Shown here: piece after piece, positions 1 through 12,764 of the stretch
How positions within the stretch are numbered: the stretch's first letter is position 1
How the letters are laid out: each line of letters starts with the position of its first letter
DNA from: Oxytricha trifallax
Taxonomy: Eukaryota > Ciliophora > Spirotrichea > Sporadotrichida > Oxytrichidae
Length of the DNA stretch: 64,000 nt
Assembly (NCBI GenBank): GCA_000711775.1
Contig: ARYC01000753.1
Location: 1 to 64,000, forward strand
Direction: 5' to 3'
Translations under genes and position numbers: made by a program
The notes under the pieces: model-generated
Databases searched by the model: none
What the model was told of the DNA's origin: nothing
Seen by the model: only the letters and a program-made list of their open reading frames with translations

Positions 1-104
1 ATTAGGTGAGGAGCGAGATAAAAAGCTCAGGGTGTAGTAAATCTTGGAACCCATAATTCCAAGAGAAGAAAACATTAGAATGTTAAAACTGCATAGATAG
101 TTGC

Positions 105-1303
105 ACAGATATAAGAGATTGATAAGTGTGATGTATTTAACTTCCCAGAGAAGTCTTGGGAGTTTAAGCAGCTGCATCTCAAGGTGAAGCCTCACTGGAA
201 GATTCTTAGCACACTCAAGAGGGACCATTGCATGATGTTCCAATCCCATCCAAACCAGTAATTAAATTCTATACTTATTAGTTTAGGTGTGCCTGCAACA
301 CCAGCTACTTGCTAGAGGTGAGATTCTCTAAGGAGTTTACTTTGCATTGCTGACACTAGACATGAAGCTCTTTCCAGATAAAATTTATGTTCTGAAATCT
401 TTAGTATATTCACAAACTATGCTTAATCTATTAAATACTAGAATCAAAGAGCAGTCCATAAGTAAGTTACATATTACTAACCATATTTTCAATAGAATTT
501 GTGAACCCCAAAGTTATTGGATTGATGTAAGAGACGAAGCGTTCTATCTTTGGTCTTACCTTAACAATCAATTGGTTAGATGTGTCAATAATACTTTTGC
601 AGCGTATCTTGACGAGGTCAATCCAGACTGTGGGCAAAGGCGGGCCCCCTCCGCTCTTGAAAATCTTAGGACTAATGAGAAAATTGACATTGATATTTTT
701 GATTTCCTAGGCTGCTATAAGTTCAATTTCATTCACTCTAAACTCATATCCACTGGAGGCCGGTACCTACAGAGAGAGACCTCGCAAGGATTTGTTACCT
801 TATCAGCCATCATCAAAGTAAATTTAGAATGCCAGGAGCCTGTTCGAACAAGGATGGTGCATAGCAATGGTGTTTCAGAGGCTCTTCAACCATTTCAGGA
901 GCTTCTCATACAAATCAACATCGTTTCAGCATCAATGCCTCATCACAAATCTCAAGCAGTAGTTAAATGAGAACAAGTCTCTTAGAGCCTACCACATTAA
1001 GACCAGTAAGGGAGAAGAACTTCTAGCCATCGCTAAGAGATATGAGAACTTGATATGCAACTTGCTTCACCCCTCAACTAAGATCCACAAGGGTACTATA
1101 CAGTATCTCAAGAGTCAAGTTTCAAAGAAATCTAGCTAGTGCAAGACTCAGCCCTAGAATTTACTTCCACCACACCTGTAGTTAAGAATGGCAAGATTGA
1201 AGAAGGCCTCAAAATGGGAACAGTTATGAGATCAAATTGCTTTTACAATGGCATTGCCTATTTGATTGTGAGGAGTGACAAGGAAAAATGGATCTAAGGG
1301 TGA
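105..1303 (+). pseudogene. Broken accessory ORF, probably of a TBE-type transposon
   Basis: Several open stretches with ordinary, non-AT-rich codon use follow one another but change frame: about 105-321, 347-970, 971-1160 and about 1140-1303, each ended by TGA or a frame change. The longest gives about 207 residues with mixed helix and strand character and no motif I recognise; the last ends in a short charged tail before TGA at 1301-1303. Base composition is far richer in GC than the flanking germline DNA and like that of the transposase next door. TBEs are known to carry accessory ORFs beside the transposase, so this is inferred to be one of them, decayed. It lies outside the C4A4 end at 1461, so it may belong to a second, nested or adjoining copy. 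Confidence 0.45.
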
Positions 1304-1460
1304 GTGTGATTTATGTTGAATTCGTGATTTTGAAATTTAAACTCAGATAGTTAAATAATTAATGTCATATATTCCTTACCTGTATCAACAGCCTGCATAC
1401 CCACATCACTGTATTCATTAGTATTGAGTCTTGTATATTTATTTTTATTTTATTTTATTT

Positions 1461-1477
1461 CAAAACCCCAAAACCCC
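1461..1477 (+). repeat. C4A4 telomere-like terminal repeat of a TBE
   Basis: Seventeen bases read C-AAAA-CCCC-AAAA-CCCC, two units of the hypotrich telomere repeat. TBE ends are known to carry such a stretch in their terminal inverted repeats. I see no matching G4T4 end to the right, so the partner terminus is missing or lies outside the readable copy. Confidence 0.75.
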
Positions 1478-1999
1478 TACTTGCATGAAATCAAAGTCGC
1501 AGTATATAAGCAATGAGGAATAGTCAGTTAATTCTTCCAATCATTACAGTTATTAGTCAGAATAAATTCTGAACTATGGGTTTCTTAGTAATCAGCAGTT
1601 CGAAGAGATCAAGACGAGTGCGCTGAAGCCATAGTGGAAGACTGTTCTCAATTGGACATCAGTGGTGCTTGACACCAACTTCCCCTTCAATCCCAAACCA
1701 GTGAAGCTCACTTACACCTCAGGCAACCTCCTCAACAATAAGCAGGTGCCACCGTCGACGATGGAATACTGGGTGGGCAAATCATACGACTGCCATTGGA
1801 GAACATTGAATGAGCAGTGTCATCGTTGGTTGATGTTGAAAGTTTGGCAACAGATGACCAGCTGTGTTATGGCCTCGAGCAGTACCTTGGCATGATAAGA
1901 AAGCCATCGCAGTCTTCAACATAGTGAAACCCCAATGTGATGCCCAAGAACCTGTAGATCAAGTAGAGTGATGAGCTGTTACAAGGCCTGCAAGACTTC

Positions 2000-4210
2000 A
2001 TGAAAGAGCATGGTGGGAGTATCGATTCTCTCAATCGAGATCATTCAAACTATGAAGTAATTAAAGGAACATCGAAGAACCCATACCTGAAACGCAGAGA
2101 TGCGAAGCTGGCATTGAAGAAGATTTCAATAGTTCAGCACTACAAGGTGGATGGCATGAAGCCCAAGGACATTGCGCTTGAGATGGGTGTAGATCGACGA
2201 TTTGTTTATAAGGCCATTGAAAAGTTCAAGTTGGAGGTGGAGCACCGAGTGCTCAATCCTAAGCCAAACTTGAAGAAAGTTGAGAATACGCGGAGCAACC
2301 CTCTGTTGCTGAAGGCGATTGCCATCGTGCTCTAACAGTAGGGCATCTACAAGGTCACTGGCTGGAGCCTGCATCATAGTCTGCTTGAAATGCAAAGTAA
2401 AGATTAAGAATACAATAACCTCGAAGTGCCTTGCGTTACTACTCTCTTGAAAGTACTCAAGGAAGGTTTCCACTTGAGGTTTGGCAAAGCTTAGACCGCA
2501 AACGCTAAGTATAGGGATCCATCATTCAATGAGAAGAGACTTTGGATATCCAGACTGCTTGCACAGCTATTCTTGGAGGATTCAGTAATCATATCAGTAG
2601 ATGAATCAAACTTCAGGAGCGATGACCTGCCAACTAAGCAATGGAGTTTCAATTCAGCTGCCCTTCACAAGGAAAGTCGTAGATGCGACTCCTTCCTGAC
2701 GCCTGCAGTTGGTAAGACCGAGGTCCTCGTCACCAACGATGTCATTGAGTATGGTGAGATGCTGGCTGGCTACCCCAATAGAGAACCAGACATGTCGACT
2801 GTCACTGGGGTCAGAGAGCAGGAACAAATGAAGGGATTAAACATCGCACTTTTGTAAAGCCAAGTTCTAATTCAAGATGAAAACGACCTGAAACTTGAAA
2901 ATCTAAGACCCCAAGCAATTCTGGGAACCAGCATGTAAGTATTGCTATCGTTGCCTAACTTCTTGAGTATAGTGTCGCCAGCAGCTCCAGATTGGGTAGT
3001 TTAAGATGGGTAAGGTTTCAACTAGAGTTAAGAAGACCAAGTTGGTATTACTGAACGAATAGTAGATAGATCTGGAATTGTTCAATCGAAGATTCCAAGG
3101 TTAAACTCGAAATCGATCTTTCCAAAGTTAAGCAGGAAATCTTCCACCCAGGAACAGCATATCTTTGACAGCAGGGAGCAGAGTACACTCAGCTGTCAAT
3201 TATCCTGGAAGCCCAGAGGGCAGTGCTTAATACACATCCTGCAGAAAAGCTTCCATGCGATCAGAATATAGAGCTCCTCCAAGAAGCCTTCAAGCCAACC
3301 TTAGACCCCTCTGAAATCGGCTTCCACTCTTACTCCATTGGTTCAGAGCCTGGCCAGTCTCCGGCTGCAGTCAACCCAACGTAAGGGGAATGGGGTGATC
3401 AATGCAACAGGCCATGACAACTGGACAGGCATCACACCCAGACGCTTGCAGCTGTCCAGCAGGGCAGTCAGCAGCAGTAAAGTCAAAGTGAAGGAATAAA
3501 AAGGTAAGCTATATTTATAGACTTTTATACTGCTTTAGTTGATAAAAAGTTAAGAATACCCAACAAGATGAATGACCAAGCATCCATAGCAGACTTTGGT
3601 CACCTCGAAGCTCAACCATCGCAACATTATGCCCACATTGCAGCAGTCAGACAGCAAGTCAGCTAGCGGTTGGGCACTTATGGTACCATGGCTAGGAATC
3701 TCTCTATAACCAAGGAATCAACCAAGCGGCAGTAGTTCTCGATGAGTTTCGTGGCAGCAATCACTAAGGACCAGCTGGTCTCCAGCCAAGTCATTGAAAG
3801 TGCTTTCGATGCCGTGCTGTTCGAGAACTTCCTCTGCCACACCCTACAACAGCTGCGCACTGACAAGGACCTTGGTCTGAAGAAGATCGTGCCTCTCATG
3901 GTTAACGCAGTCATTCACAAGTACTCTGAAGTGCTGGAGACTGCCAGGAAGATGAAGGTGACTGAGCTATTCAATGCAGAGTACTCGCCCTGGCTTAACC
4001 CCATCGAGCAGCTGTTCTCATTCATCAAGAGGCACCTCAGGCAGGAGCAGGCTGACAGCAAGTAAATGTAGTTACCATAACCTCTTATAGGATTCACTTG
4101 GTTAAGATACTCTCCCAAATCTTAAAAGCCATGACCAAGAGTGATGTCAACAAGCTCTGGGCCTTCAGCGTCAAGCAGTGGTGCACCACCATCAGACATG
4201 GGTTCGTATG
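2000..4210 (+). pseudogene. TBE 42-kDa-type DDE transposase, interrupted
   Basis: Read with TAA/TAG as Gln. Residues 40-80 form a helix-turn-helix-like segment (VQHYKVDGMKPKDIALEMGV). The first catalytic Asp lies in ISVDESNF (about 2588-2611), and the C-terminal catalytic Glu in the Tc1/mariner motif YSPWLNPIEQLFSFIK (about 3985-4032). Where the second Asp is expected, ahead of N-A-x-I-H, the codon is GTT (Val): LMVNAVIHK near 3898. About 1 kb of other coding-like DNA (about 2700-3690) separates the first Asp block from the block starting near 3742. A 29-bp GT-AG intron at 4062-4090 restores the C-terminal frame, which ends at TGA 4208-4210. The interruption plus loss of the Asp makes it non-functional. 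Confidence 0.75.
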
Positions 4211-4422
4211 ACTCAACCATCAATGACGATGAGTGGAGTCGCAGGTGCTCTGGCACCAGTCAAGACAAGCATCAATAGCAGTTGAACAGTTTAATTAATT
4301 GATTAAAACTTCCCTTTTATATATCACGCTTTTAAGTTTAGGTTTAAACTAATCAATCGTCAAACTACCAAAAACTCTCTCACCTCCGCGCATTGCTGAT
4401 TAAGTCCACCAACACACCAACG

Positions 4423-4755
4423 ATGGCCCAACAGCTGGAGCTACCAATGTTGGCACAGATGGATCAAGGGTGGAGCAATAGATTTTAGGATCTAGAAGAT
4501 GAAAATGGATTACTTGTTGGCCTCAACTCAAGCCAATCGACGATGTGTCAACATGAAGTGACCATGCCAGATCAACGCCAATTGACGGTTTCAAATGACC
4601 ATGTAAATCATCGGATTCCTTCAAACATCAAGAACAAGTACTTAGTTGTTCAAGAAAAAATTGGGGTTTATATTATGATGCTTAACACTAAAATCATCAA
4701 AATTGATAGTAATACACTCTCAATCAACACAATGGCTCCTAATATTTGGTCATAA
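4423..4755 (+). CDS. Hypothetical protein fragment next to the TBE
   Basis: An ATG at 4423 opens a frame of about 110 residues with normal amino-acid variety, using one TAG as Gln, ending in AT-rich DNA. The start MAQQLELPMLAQMDQGW is polar and the rest has no motif I recognise. GC content is intermediate between the TBE and flanking DNA. It could be a second TBE accessory ORF or the first coding block of the gene that follows, because the frame stays free of TGA into 4912. I cannot choose between these. Confidence 0.35.
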
Positions 4756-4911
4756 TTAAATATTTATTTTATTTCTATAATTTCTTATTTTTACGTATTT
4801 TAGCAATAATAAATATTATAATTTTCATTTAACATACATTTCTGTAATACAAAGAATTTATATCAAACTCTTGTATGTCTAAACCATGCAATTTTTGGGA
4901 ACAAATAGTTA

Positions 4912-5138
4912 ATGATCCAGCTTTCAAAAGATTTCGACATTCATAAACTAGTAATTGACATTATTGAATCGAAATTCAATGATCTTTTTAAAGTTAATTT
5001 GGGTGATGGAAGAAAATGCTTAGAGAAACTTTCTGAGGAGTGTGACATTTTGTTTTGGGCTGAGTTATTTAAGTTACTTTCCTATCTTACTGAAGCAGAT
5101 TAGAAATTTTGTAGCGAAATCGTAAGGAAGTTGACATA
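4912..5138 (+). CDS. Coding block, unknown helical protein
   Basis: About 75 residues from ATG 4912, e.g. LSEECDILFWAELFKLLSYL, with a helical-repeat look and one internal TAG as Gln. It is bounded by AT-rich DNA on both sides. It may be an MDS of the same gene as the blocks at 5625-6990, which share this character and strand, but no pointer pair was verified. Confidence 0.4.
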
Positions 5139-5624
5139 AATGGGGGAAATTAAATACATAAATTAATAATGATATTCATTTTATTTTGAAATTTAGATTT
5201 TTTTATAATTCAATTTTATTAGTTTAGTAATCAAACACTTTCAAAATTATTAGCATAATTTTAAATTTTATATTATTTTTATTAGATGAAATAATTAATT
5301 TAAACAACTTTTCTTTACTTTAAGAAAAAAAGTTATTTTACTATTTTAAAATATTTAAGAAATATAAAAAATTCATTTACTACATTGTAATCTAACAAAA
5401 TTTAGATATATTTAATCAAAGAAAATCCTATTACAAATGTTTAATATACATTTAAGAAATATATTTTCATATTTTTGGAAACATTAATGTTAACGATTTT
5501 TATATTATTACAAAATATAAAATAATTTATGAGAAAAATATGAATTTACAATAATTATCTCATTATTAAGAATATGAAATTTTAATTTGAAAATAAATCA
5601 TTTTAATATATCCCTTCTTTCAAT
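5139..5624. other. AT-rich germline DNA, no gene seen
   Basis: Very AT-rich, with no coding-like stretch on either strand; it probably contains IES sequence between coding blocks. Confidence 0.5.
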
Positions 5625-6545
5625 ATAGAGGCATTCTTTGACAGGATTAAATCTCCTCACTTTATAAAGGAGTTTGAATGTTTGTAGTATTTTTAAAAAA
5701 TATTTATAATATATATATTAAGAGGCAATAATTGTTTTTTTAATATAAAATATTTTTATTTTTCTTAAAATTATACTCAGTAAATATTCAATTTTATCCT
5801 TTTTTAAATTGTATCAAATAAGATATTTTCTTCAAAATATCTTTACTTTATTAATTTATTAAGCTTAAAATATTTATTGAATATTTTTTGATTTTATTGG
5901 TGAGTAGATTGGCAAGTTACTAAACTATTAAGCATAAGGAGATATTATCAAGCTCTATAATAATATTGTAAGCTTTGTTCAAACAACTGATAAACATCTA
6001 GCCACTCTTCCCTTATAACTAAATAAATTAAAAATTATAAAAAAAATTATTATTTTAATCGAAAATAATATTTATCAAATCATAAAAAATGCAAATGAAG
6101 AGGCAAGGAGGTTCAATAGGATTATGTATTATAAATAAAAATTTAATTAAATTTATTAAAAATATAAAGATCAAAATGAAAGTAGTAAATGAAATTTAGC
6201 AAAATCTCATCAAACTTATGAACTATCTAGGTTAACCAGCAATCTATGCTTTGTCTTAAATAAGATGCATAAATTAGTTGACATAATCTAAAGAAGCTAC
6301 AAGAATGAATCGTCTTGAAAAAGAAGTCATCGCACTAAGTATGAATAAACCTTCAGAGCTTAATAACTACTATGGTTAAATTACATAAAAAAAACAGGAA
6401 ATTGAAAATTTAAGAGTGATTATTCAGAAAGAAAAGTAGATTGATGTATTTAATATGGAAGCTGAAAGAGACGCTTAAGTGAAGAACTACTTTGAACAAA
6501 CTTCAAACCTTCCCAATTATATATTTATATTATTATTATTTCTCA
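5625..6545 (+). CDS. Series of short coding blocks (probable MDSs)
   Basis: Three islands of protein-like sequence sit in AT-rich DNA on the plus strand. About 5625-5690 reads EAFFDRIKSPHFIKEFE. About 5893-6015 reads GEQIGKLLNYQAQGDIIKLY followed by NNIVSFVQTTDKHLATL. About 6190-6545 contains several Gln-rich helical stretches, including KKQEIENLRVIIQKEKQ. Frames differ between islands and TAA/TAG are used as Gln throughout. The simplest reading is a non-scrambled germline gene cut by IESs, continuing into 6551-6990, but boundaries are approximate. Confidence 0.4.
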
Positions 6546-6550
6546 GTGAG

Positions 6551-6990
6551 ATGATTAAAGAAATTAATCTTTGTTACATTCATTTCGGAGATGAGATGTG
6601 TGAGGAAATTTATGAAGTATTAACTTTATAATCTTTTGAAGTAGAGAGGGGAGATGTACTAGACAAATTGACACAACTTCTCAAATATTAAACAATAGCT
6701 GTTCCGAAAAATATAAATCCAAGAAGAACTCATTCAAAAATAGTAATCATTTCTGAAAATGTCGCTTCAAAAGTAATAAAAGTGTTCATTCAACTTTTAT
6801 GGAACCCAAAATTAGAAGATTTTTTCAAAAATGTAATATTATAAACTATAGAAAAAATATACTTTGAAATCGATAATGGATCATACAAGGATGAGTTCAT
6901 AAAATTGGGAGGAGGTATTATACTATAATAACTGTAACTTCATCCTATGGATATAATTGCAAACAAAGCAATCTTTATTTTGAATAGTAA
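6551..6990 (+). CDS. Helical (armadillo/HEAT-like) protein, coding block
   Basis: A TGA-free frame of about 145 residues begins at ATG 6551 with MIKEINLCYIHFGDEMCEEI and ends near NKAIFILNS. The segment with FIKLGGGIILQQLQLHP then MDIIANKAIFIL resembles the last armadillo repeat of importin-alpha-like proteins, where a G-G-L-x-x-I-x-x-L-Q pattern is followed by I-x-x-K-A-x-x-I. That similarity is judged by eye and is weak. Six TAA codons are read as Gln. AT-rich DNA follows at once. Confidence 0.45.
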
Positions 6991-7028
6991 AAATAATTAA
7001 ATAATTTAAAATATATTAATTTATTTAT

Positions 7029-7122
7029 AAATAAGTTATTTATGATGAGAGATCTACTAAAAGGCAAAGAAGTAGATTACCTAGGAAAGATTGATATGAT
7101 TAATAAAAGTTTATTTATATGA
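7029..7122 (+). CDS. Short coding-like block
   Basis: About 30 residues (MMRDLLKGKEVDYLGKIDMI) stand out from AT-rich flanks. It may be the last MDS of the gene at 5.6-7.0 kb. Too short to identify. Confidence 0.3.
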
Positions 7123-9315
7123 ATTGATAATGCATGAATATATATTGCAACTATCCTCTATATTGATGTTATATTCTTGCAGTTTTTCATGTTATTTAAC
7201 TTTTAATAAAAAATTTAAAAATATCTATCTTTAATGTTAATTACTATACTTTATTCTATTTATGACTCATCTTTTTGCGCAATGTTTTAATTTATAAATA
7301 TTATTATCTTTATAAATATTTTAATTAAAATATTTATATGTTATATGAATAATTAATAAATATTACAATAACTTCGTTTGTTAAAATAGAAATCTATCAT
7401 TACATCAATTAATGAATTTGAAATTTCTTATTAACCTATAACTGTCTGATATGTGACAAATTCTAATAAAGAAAGAGCTATAATCACTAAATATATAATA
7501 TAACTTTCTATAATGATAGGAAGCAGTGATTATATATGCATATGTTTTATTTAATTTAAGATAAAGATTAAGATTTCAATTCTTAGATAAATTTTATATA
7601 CTCTCGTCAAATATTATTATCTTCTACAAAATATTATTAATATAAATCGACAAGTGTTGCTATGTAATAAACTTATGATTAAAATAGAAGGTGAACAGTT
7701 AATCTTACTGAATTAGTCCCTTGTATTGTAATAATAAATTATATTTTATAGTTTTACAATTTAATTTTGTAACTTTTATTAAAATAGCTATGTCTACAAA
7801 AGTGATTTTATCAATGAAAACTGCGAGTTATTTTAATGTCGTGACTTTCAGGATAATAAAATCTGGGACATTAATCATATAGACTTATGTTGTTTTAGAT
7901 TTAAGGGAGTATTAATTAAATACTATGCTATAATCTCTATAACTTATACCCTGGGAAACTATTACTTAAGTTAATTTTAAATTATTATTTACTTAATATT
8001 TATCATTTTATAAATATGCTTAATAAAAAAATCTCTAATAAAAACAAAAATTATAATTGTTTAGGTTTGTATATTTTATAAAAGTTTATTTTAAATTATT
8101 AATTAAATTATTGATATTTAATATAATGACAACTTTAAATTTGAAATAAAATTATTTTAAGTTTGATAGTTAAAATAAATTTTGTCTTATAATATTTATC
8201 CAGATATATTTTAATGCAAAAAAATATATTATTTGTAAAAATGTTTATTAAGCAATATGAAATTACGTGCAGCAAACTATTGCATATATCAAGCTAGTCA
8301 ATTATATTTTCCTCTACCCAGGACTTTGCTATACTTTTTTGCAATAAAAATGCAAGTTTTAATTAAATCAATCTATAAAATACTATGGAAATATTCTTGA
8401 TTCAAAAATCAGAGAAATACTCCAAAAATTAAAACCCAACAGGTTCCTAACATTTGTTATCAAAATTTCTATTATAGAAATAAGTTGTATCAAAATAAAA
8501 TGGACATTAAATTATGATTTATCATTTTTATTTTATAAATTTATGATTTTTATTAGATGAATAAATAATCTTTAATGTTTTAAGCTCTTTAAATAACTCT
8601 TTAAAATTACGAGTTAATATTTATAATTAATATTAAGAAGTTTATAAAATGAAATAAGTATTCTAAAATAATTAAACTCAATTAATTTATACTATTTTTT
8701 CCTTAAATTAAATAAATTAATTCCTCAATTCTATAATTGCTTCCATCTCTTCTCTCCTACAATAAATTTAATCCTCCATTAGTAACATAGATATTGTCAA
8801 TAATATCTGAGAGAAGATGAATTATATTATTGTAATTATAATAATTATTTGGATAACTTTTAACTTTAAAATTAAATTTAAATAATTATGTAATTAAGAC
8901 TAATAATGTTTAAAATAATTTAACAAATGGTTATTTATATAATTAAAAATCAGTTTGTAAACTGCATTTTAATTAAAAATTTTATAGGCATCTTAAGATT
9001 CTATTTTTAACAAAAATAATGATATTTCCCCCAACCCATGTTGCATAAGCAATATTTGTATTATTATTATAAAGTTCACCATTTGTTAATGATTATTATT
9101 ATTTAAGATTTAAATGTAATGATTCTTATCAATTAATGAAATAATTGAGAATCTGTAACTTAATTATAAAATGTAACTTGTTATAATATTTTTCATTCAA
9201 GATTTACATATATTTACGAATATATTTTATTTTATATTAGTAAATAGAATGATAAATAATAAAATAACAAAGAAGTATATTTTATTTAAATAAATTATAA
9301 TTTAAGTAATAAATT
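7123..9315. other. AT-rich germline DNA, no clear gene
   Basis: More than 2 kb of very AT-rich sequence. One weak coding-like patch lies near 7840-7975 on the plus strand; otherwise I see nothing structured. Likely germline-limited. Confidence 0.5.
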
Positions 9316-9319
9316 AGCA

Positions 9320-11912
9320 TGTTAATATATGTATTTTCAATATAAGATTCTTTAATTTTTCTTCTAAATACCTAGAGTATTTGGATTATAGTATGAATGT
9401 GTTTGCATCGTATTCATTAATTGATAGTTATTTATAATATAAGTTTTATTGATTAGTAGTTGCTTTACTTTTATTAGAACATTTATGAATTAAAATCTGC
9501 TCTAGTTGCAAACTCACTATTGACAAGTTTTCATCCACATTTTGCATGTTTACTTAAGCTAACTGATTCAAAGAAACTGCCTATTGATTTTATTAATGAA
9601 GGTTTCTGATCTGACCAGCCACTATATTATTCTATCCTTTTGCGAAATTGAAAGCATTTGCCTTATTATTCTAAAGTGTTTAAGAACCTTCCAAACTATT
9701 CTTAGCAGTATCAGTTTGATTATTTTCATCTGCCGATTGACTTTTTGTAAGACTCCACAGAAATTTAAAATATATTAGTCCATTTAATTCTTCTTTTCTA
9801 GCATTAACTTTCTAAGCGCTCTTTTATTGCTTATAGCTACCAACTCTTTCTCATTTTAATTTACTTAATTGGGAAGTTCTGAAGTTTCAGTTATTGTGGA
9901 TTATAGTAAAATTTAATTCTATTCTATAGAAATCCTTGGTTACTATGCTTACTAACTGATTTAGTTTTTTCTAAGCATGATCTATTATAGTTGCTCTTTT
10001 AATTCTTGAATTTTTATTACTTTTGTTGATGTGAGAGCTATATTATAACCAATATTATCCTTTAAGATATCCTGGCCAGCTTCATAGTCTTTCATGTACT
10101 AAGACAATTCTTCAACATTTTAAACCATAGTTTCTCTCTGAATTCTCTTGAACTCTTCCTCTTTCTCTTCGATCACTCGTTCAGTCTCAATTCTTAACTG
10201 CTCTTACTTTATTTTCTCATGCTTTTTACTGTTGATCTAGGCATCTCGCCTTTATTACTTTTCCTCTCTTTTTCACTTTCCTCATCTTCTTTTTTAAGCA
10301 TCTTCATCTTGTAAAGCTCATTGTAATACTTAACTTCATGAGCTTGCTTGACTTCCTTATTGAAGAAATTTTCATCTGAAATATACTTGGATTAGTACTT
10401 TATTTCATGATCTTTAAAGTCATTCTCCATAATTCTGATCTCTCTTTCGTATTCTAACTTGTCTTTTCGGCTCTACAGTATTTGAGAGTGGTAAAACTCA
10501 AGCCTTGCTTTCTTATCAGGAATCGGCTCCTATTCACATAGAAGTATCTTCTTGTCTCTTGATTTCATGTGAGTAAGAATCAAAGTATGAAGCTCCTCAT
10601 TCTGGGTTTTATGATAATTCTCTTCTATTTAAACTTGTAATCTTTCCAATCTTAAAGAATCATAACCATGGCCTTCTATCTCTAAAGCTTGCAATGCTTT
10701 CTTAAATTCATCTAATTGCTTTTCAAGGACTTTAATTTTAAATAAATCTGTGTTTCTTTTCTTAATAAGTTCCTTCTCTTTTTAGTCTAATAAATTCTTA
10801 ACTTTTGATTAAATATTGGTAATTGCTTGTGATTTTAATTTCATTTTCTGAATTTAAGTAGATGTTTTATTTGGAAAAACTTCATCCCACAATCTACAAT
10901 GAAAATAAAAAAATTAAAAATAATTTATGAATAAATAATATAGAATAAAAATTTGAAAACTTACACATTAGCTTTATTTTCTAGATGTTAAAATTCTTTT
11001 TCTAAACTTATTATATGCAGTTTTTCAGAATAAGTCCCTCTTGTCGATCTAAACCCTTCTTAACTTTCGTAATGATGCAATAATTTCCTTATAGATGTCA
11101 ATTTATCGTTTAATTTATAAGTTTTAGTAAGTCTACTGGTTGCTAGATTTTCAAGCAAAGTTCCTTTACTCGCCAATTTTGTTTATAATTGTAAACTTAT
11201 ATATTAAAATGTATAAAAATGAGAGATAAACAAAATTAGCTAAGTCTATTTATATTTAAAAATCATTATTTATTTATTTATGTATTTTACATGTTATTAT
11301 ATTACTTTTTATAATAAATTGATATATCCTTAAGATTGCATTTTCTCTTAATATAACTAAAATTAGTTTAGCAGATTATTTTTTTCATATGCTTATTGGA
11401 ATTATAACTTATCATCTTTAGTTAATCTTCTCTTACTAAATAGCCTCTTTTCTGGTTTTATCTACAATTATTCATAATTATAATTATGAATTCGATATAA
11501 AACTTACAATTAGTGCCTTAGAGTAAAGTTTATCAAAGAACTTCTACCTTTATTCTTCATATTTCTAGCTATCTGCAACTAGTGTTGCATTTCCTGCATT
11601 ATTATTTGGATTGTTTAAGTCTGAGGTCTCTTTGGAACTCTTGAACTGCAGTTATATCATATATCTATCATTAAACTTAATTAACTTTCTAACTGAATCC
11701 AAGTACTCCTTTGCGTTCTTTTATTGTTAATATTTCCTGAGTTAGATGAAATCTCTTGATGTTTAAGAAAAAAACTAATTAATTATCATGCAAGATGTTT
11801 AGTTCCCTGTCAATTGTTTGTTTTAAAGTAAGTTATTTGAAGAAGAATAGTTATTCTTTAAGCCACCAAATTTCAAATTAGGGGTTGTGGCAGTTGATTT
11901 TCCACCATTCAT
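9320..11912 (-). CDS. Long coiled-coil protein with introns
   Basis: The start is ATG at 11912 (MNGGKSTATTPNLKFGG, a low-complexity N terminus). Exon 1 runs to 11508, then GT-AG intron 11462-11507 (46 bp); a further exon ends near 11290. After an AT-rich break another block at about 11170-10965 is followed by intron 10894-10964 (71 bp), whose removal keeps frame. The main body (10893 to about 10240) is charged heptad-like sequence such as KIKVLEKQLDEFKKALQALE and LEYEREIRIMENDFKDHEIK. Frame changes near 10240 and 9775 were not resolved and may be small IESs. The tail (about 9760-9320) is Asn/Gln/Ser-rich. The coiled coil suggests a structural, perhaps cytoskeletal or ciliary, role; no family recognised. 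Confidence 0.6.
10894..10964 (-). other. GT-AG intron of the coiled-coil gene
   Basis: Donor GTAAGT and acceptor TTGTAG on the minus strand. Joining the sides gives N-V-L-W-D-E-V-F in one frame. Confidence 0.65.
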
Positions 11913-12735
11913 TTAAATTTAAATTAACCATCAATATAATTGTATATGCAATATTTTACTTAAATGATTAGTTAAAGGCAAAGTTGAGGAAGAATATATA
12001 TTTGGAGTTAAGGTCAGAAGTCCAGTAATAAAGAAATCATCGTTTTCTATAATAAATCTGGAGGGAAGTTTTCAGACAAGTTTTATTTAGAAAAAATATT
12101 TTAGGGAAGTTTTTTGTCAAGAAAATTTTATATTTTTTTTTTGCAATTTTAATTTTTTAGATTTATTCATCATTTATGATTTTCATTAACTTATGATTCA
12201 ATCAATTTATTCTACAACTAATGTTGTCTTACAAGATCTACATCATATCAGACGTCTTTATATCTTATTGTTGTCTTTTAATTTTTCAAAATTTTTAGTA
12301 AAAATTAAATTAAAATATATAGTAGTGAGTCTAAAATAATTATATTAGATATTATTGGATTTTATCTTTTTTAACTCTAATTAAATGTTAAACTTATCCA
12401 TTAGAATTTTATGAGGAAGAAAATTGTTAAATCAGAAATTTTATATTTAATTAACATTAATTATATTATTTAAATTTACTTGACAGGAAACTTCCTCCCC
12501 CCATAAATCTAAATAAAATCAATTATTATCTTACAAGATTGTGAAACATATTTATCTTAATCTATTGGACCAGGTGTTTAGCTTAAACCACCAGATTACG
12601 ATTGATTCTTTTTTAATTTTATTTCTATTAATTAATAAATAAATTTCATATTTCATTAATAAAATATACATTAATCTTCAAATAATAATATATGTCTAAT
12701 AATTCCAAAGTAATCTATAAATAAAAACTGAGATG
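11913..12735. other. AT-rich spacer with G/C-run motifs
   Basis: No gene seen. A GGAAACTTCCTCCCCCC motif at about 12486-12502 resembles the motif repeated at 28.86-29.37 kb. Confidence 0.4.
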
Positions 12736-12764
12736 TTAATTATATTTCAGAAATCAAGAATAAT

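Larger units (their letters stand above)
1461..4330 (+). mobile_element. Telomere-bearing element (Tc1/mariner class), incomplete
   Basis: The element starts with the C4A4 repeat, contains a degraded N-terminal frame at about 1662-1960 and a DDE transposase at 2000-4210, and fades into AT-rich DNA after about 4290. GC content across it is clearly above that of its surroundings. The right terminal repeat was not found and the transposase is interrupted, so it looks dead. TBEs of hypotrich germlines are removed during development of the somatic nucleus, which fits the context. Confidence 0.7.

Noticed and set aside
1461-1477. True telomere or chromosome end at the C4A4 repeat
   Set aside because: Only two units, embedded in sequence and beside a transposase; this is the known terminal repeat of TBEs.
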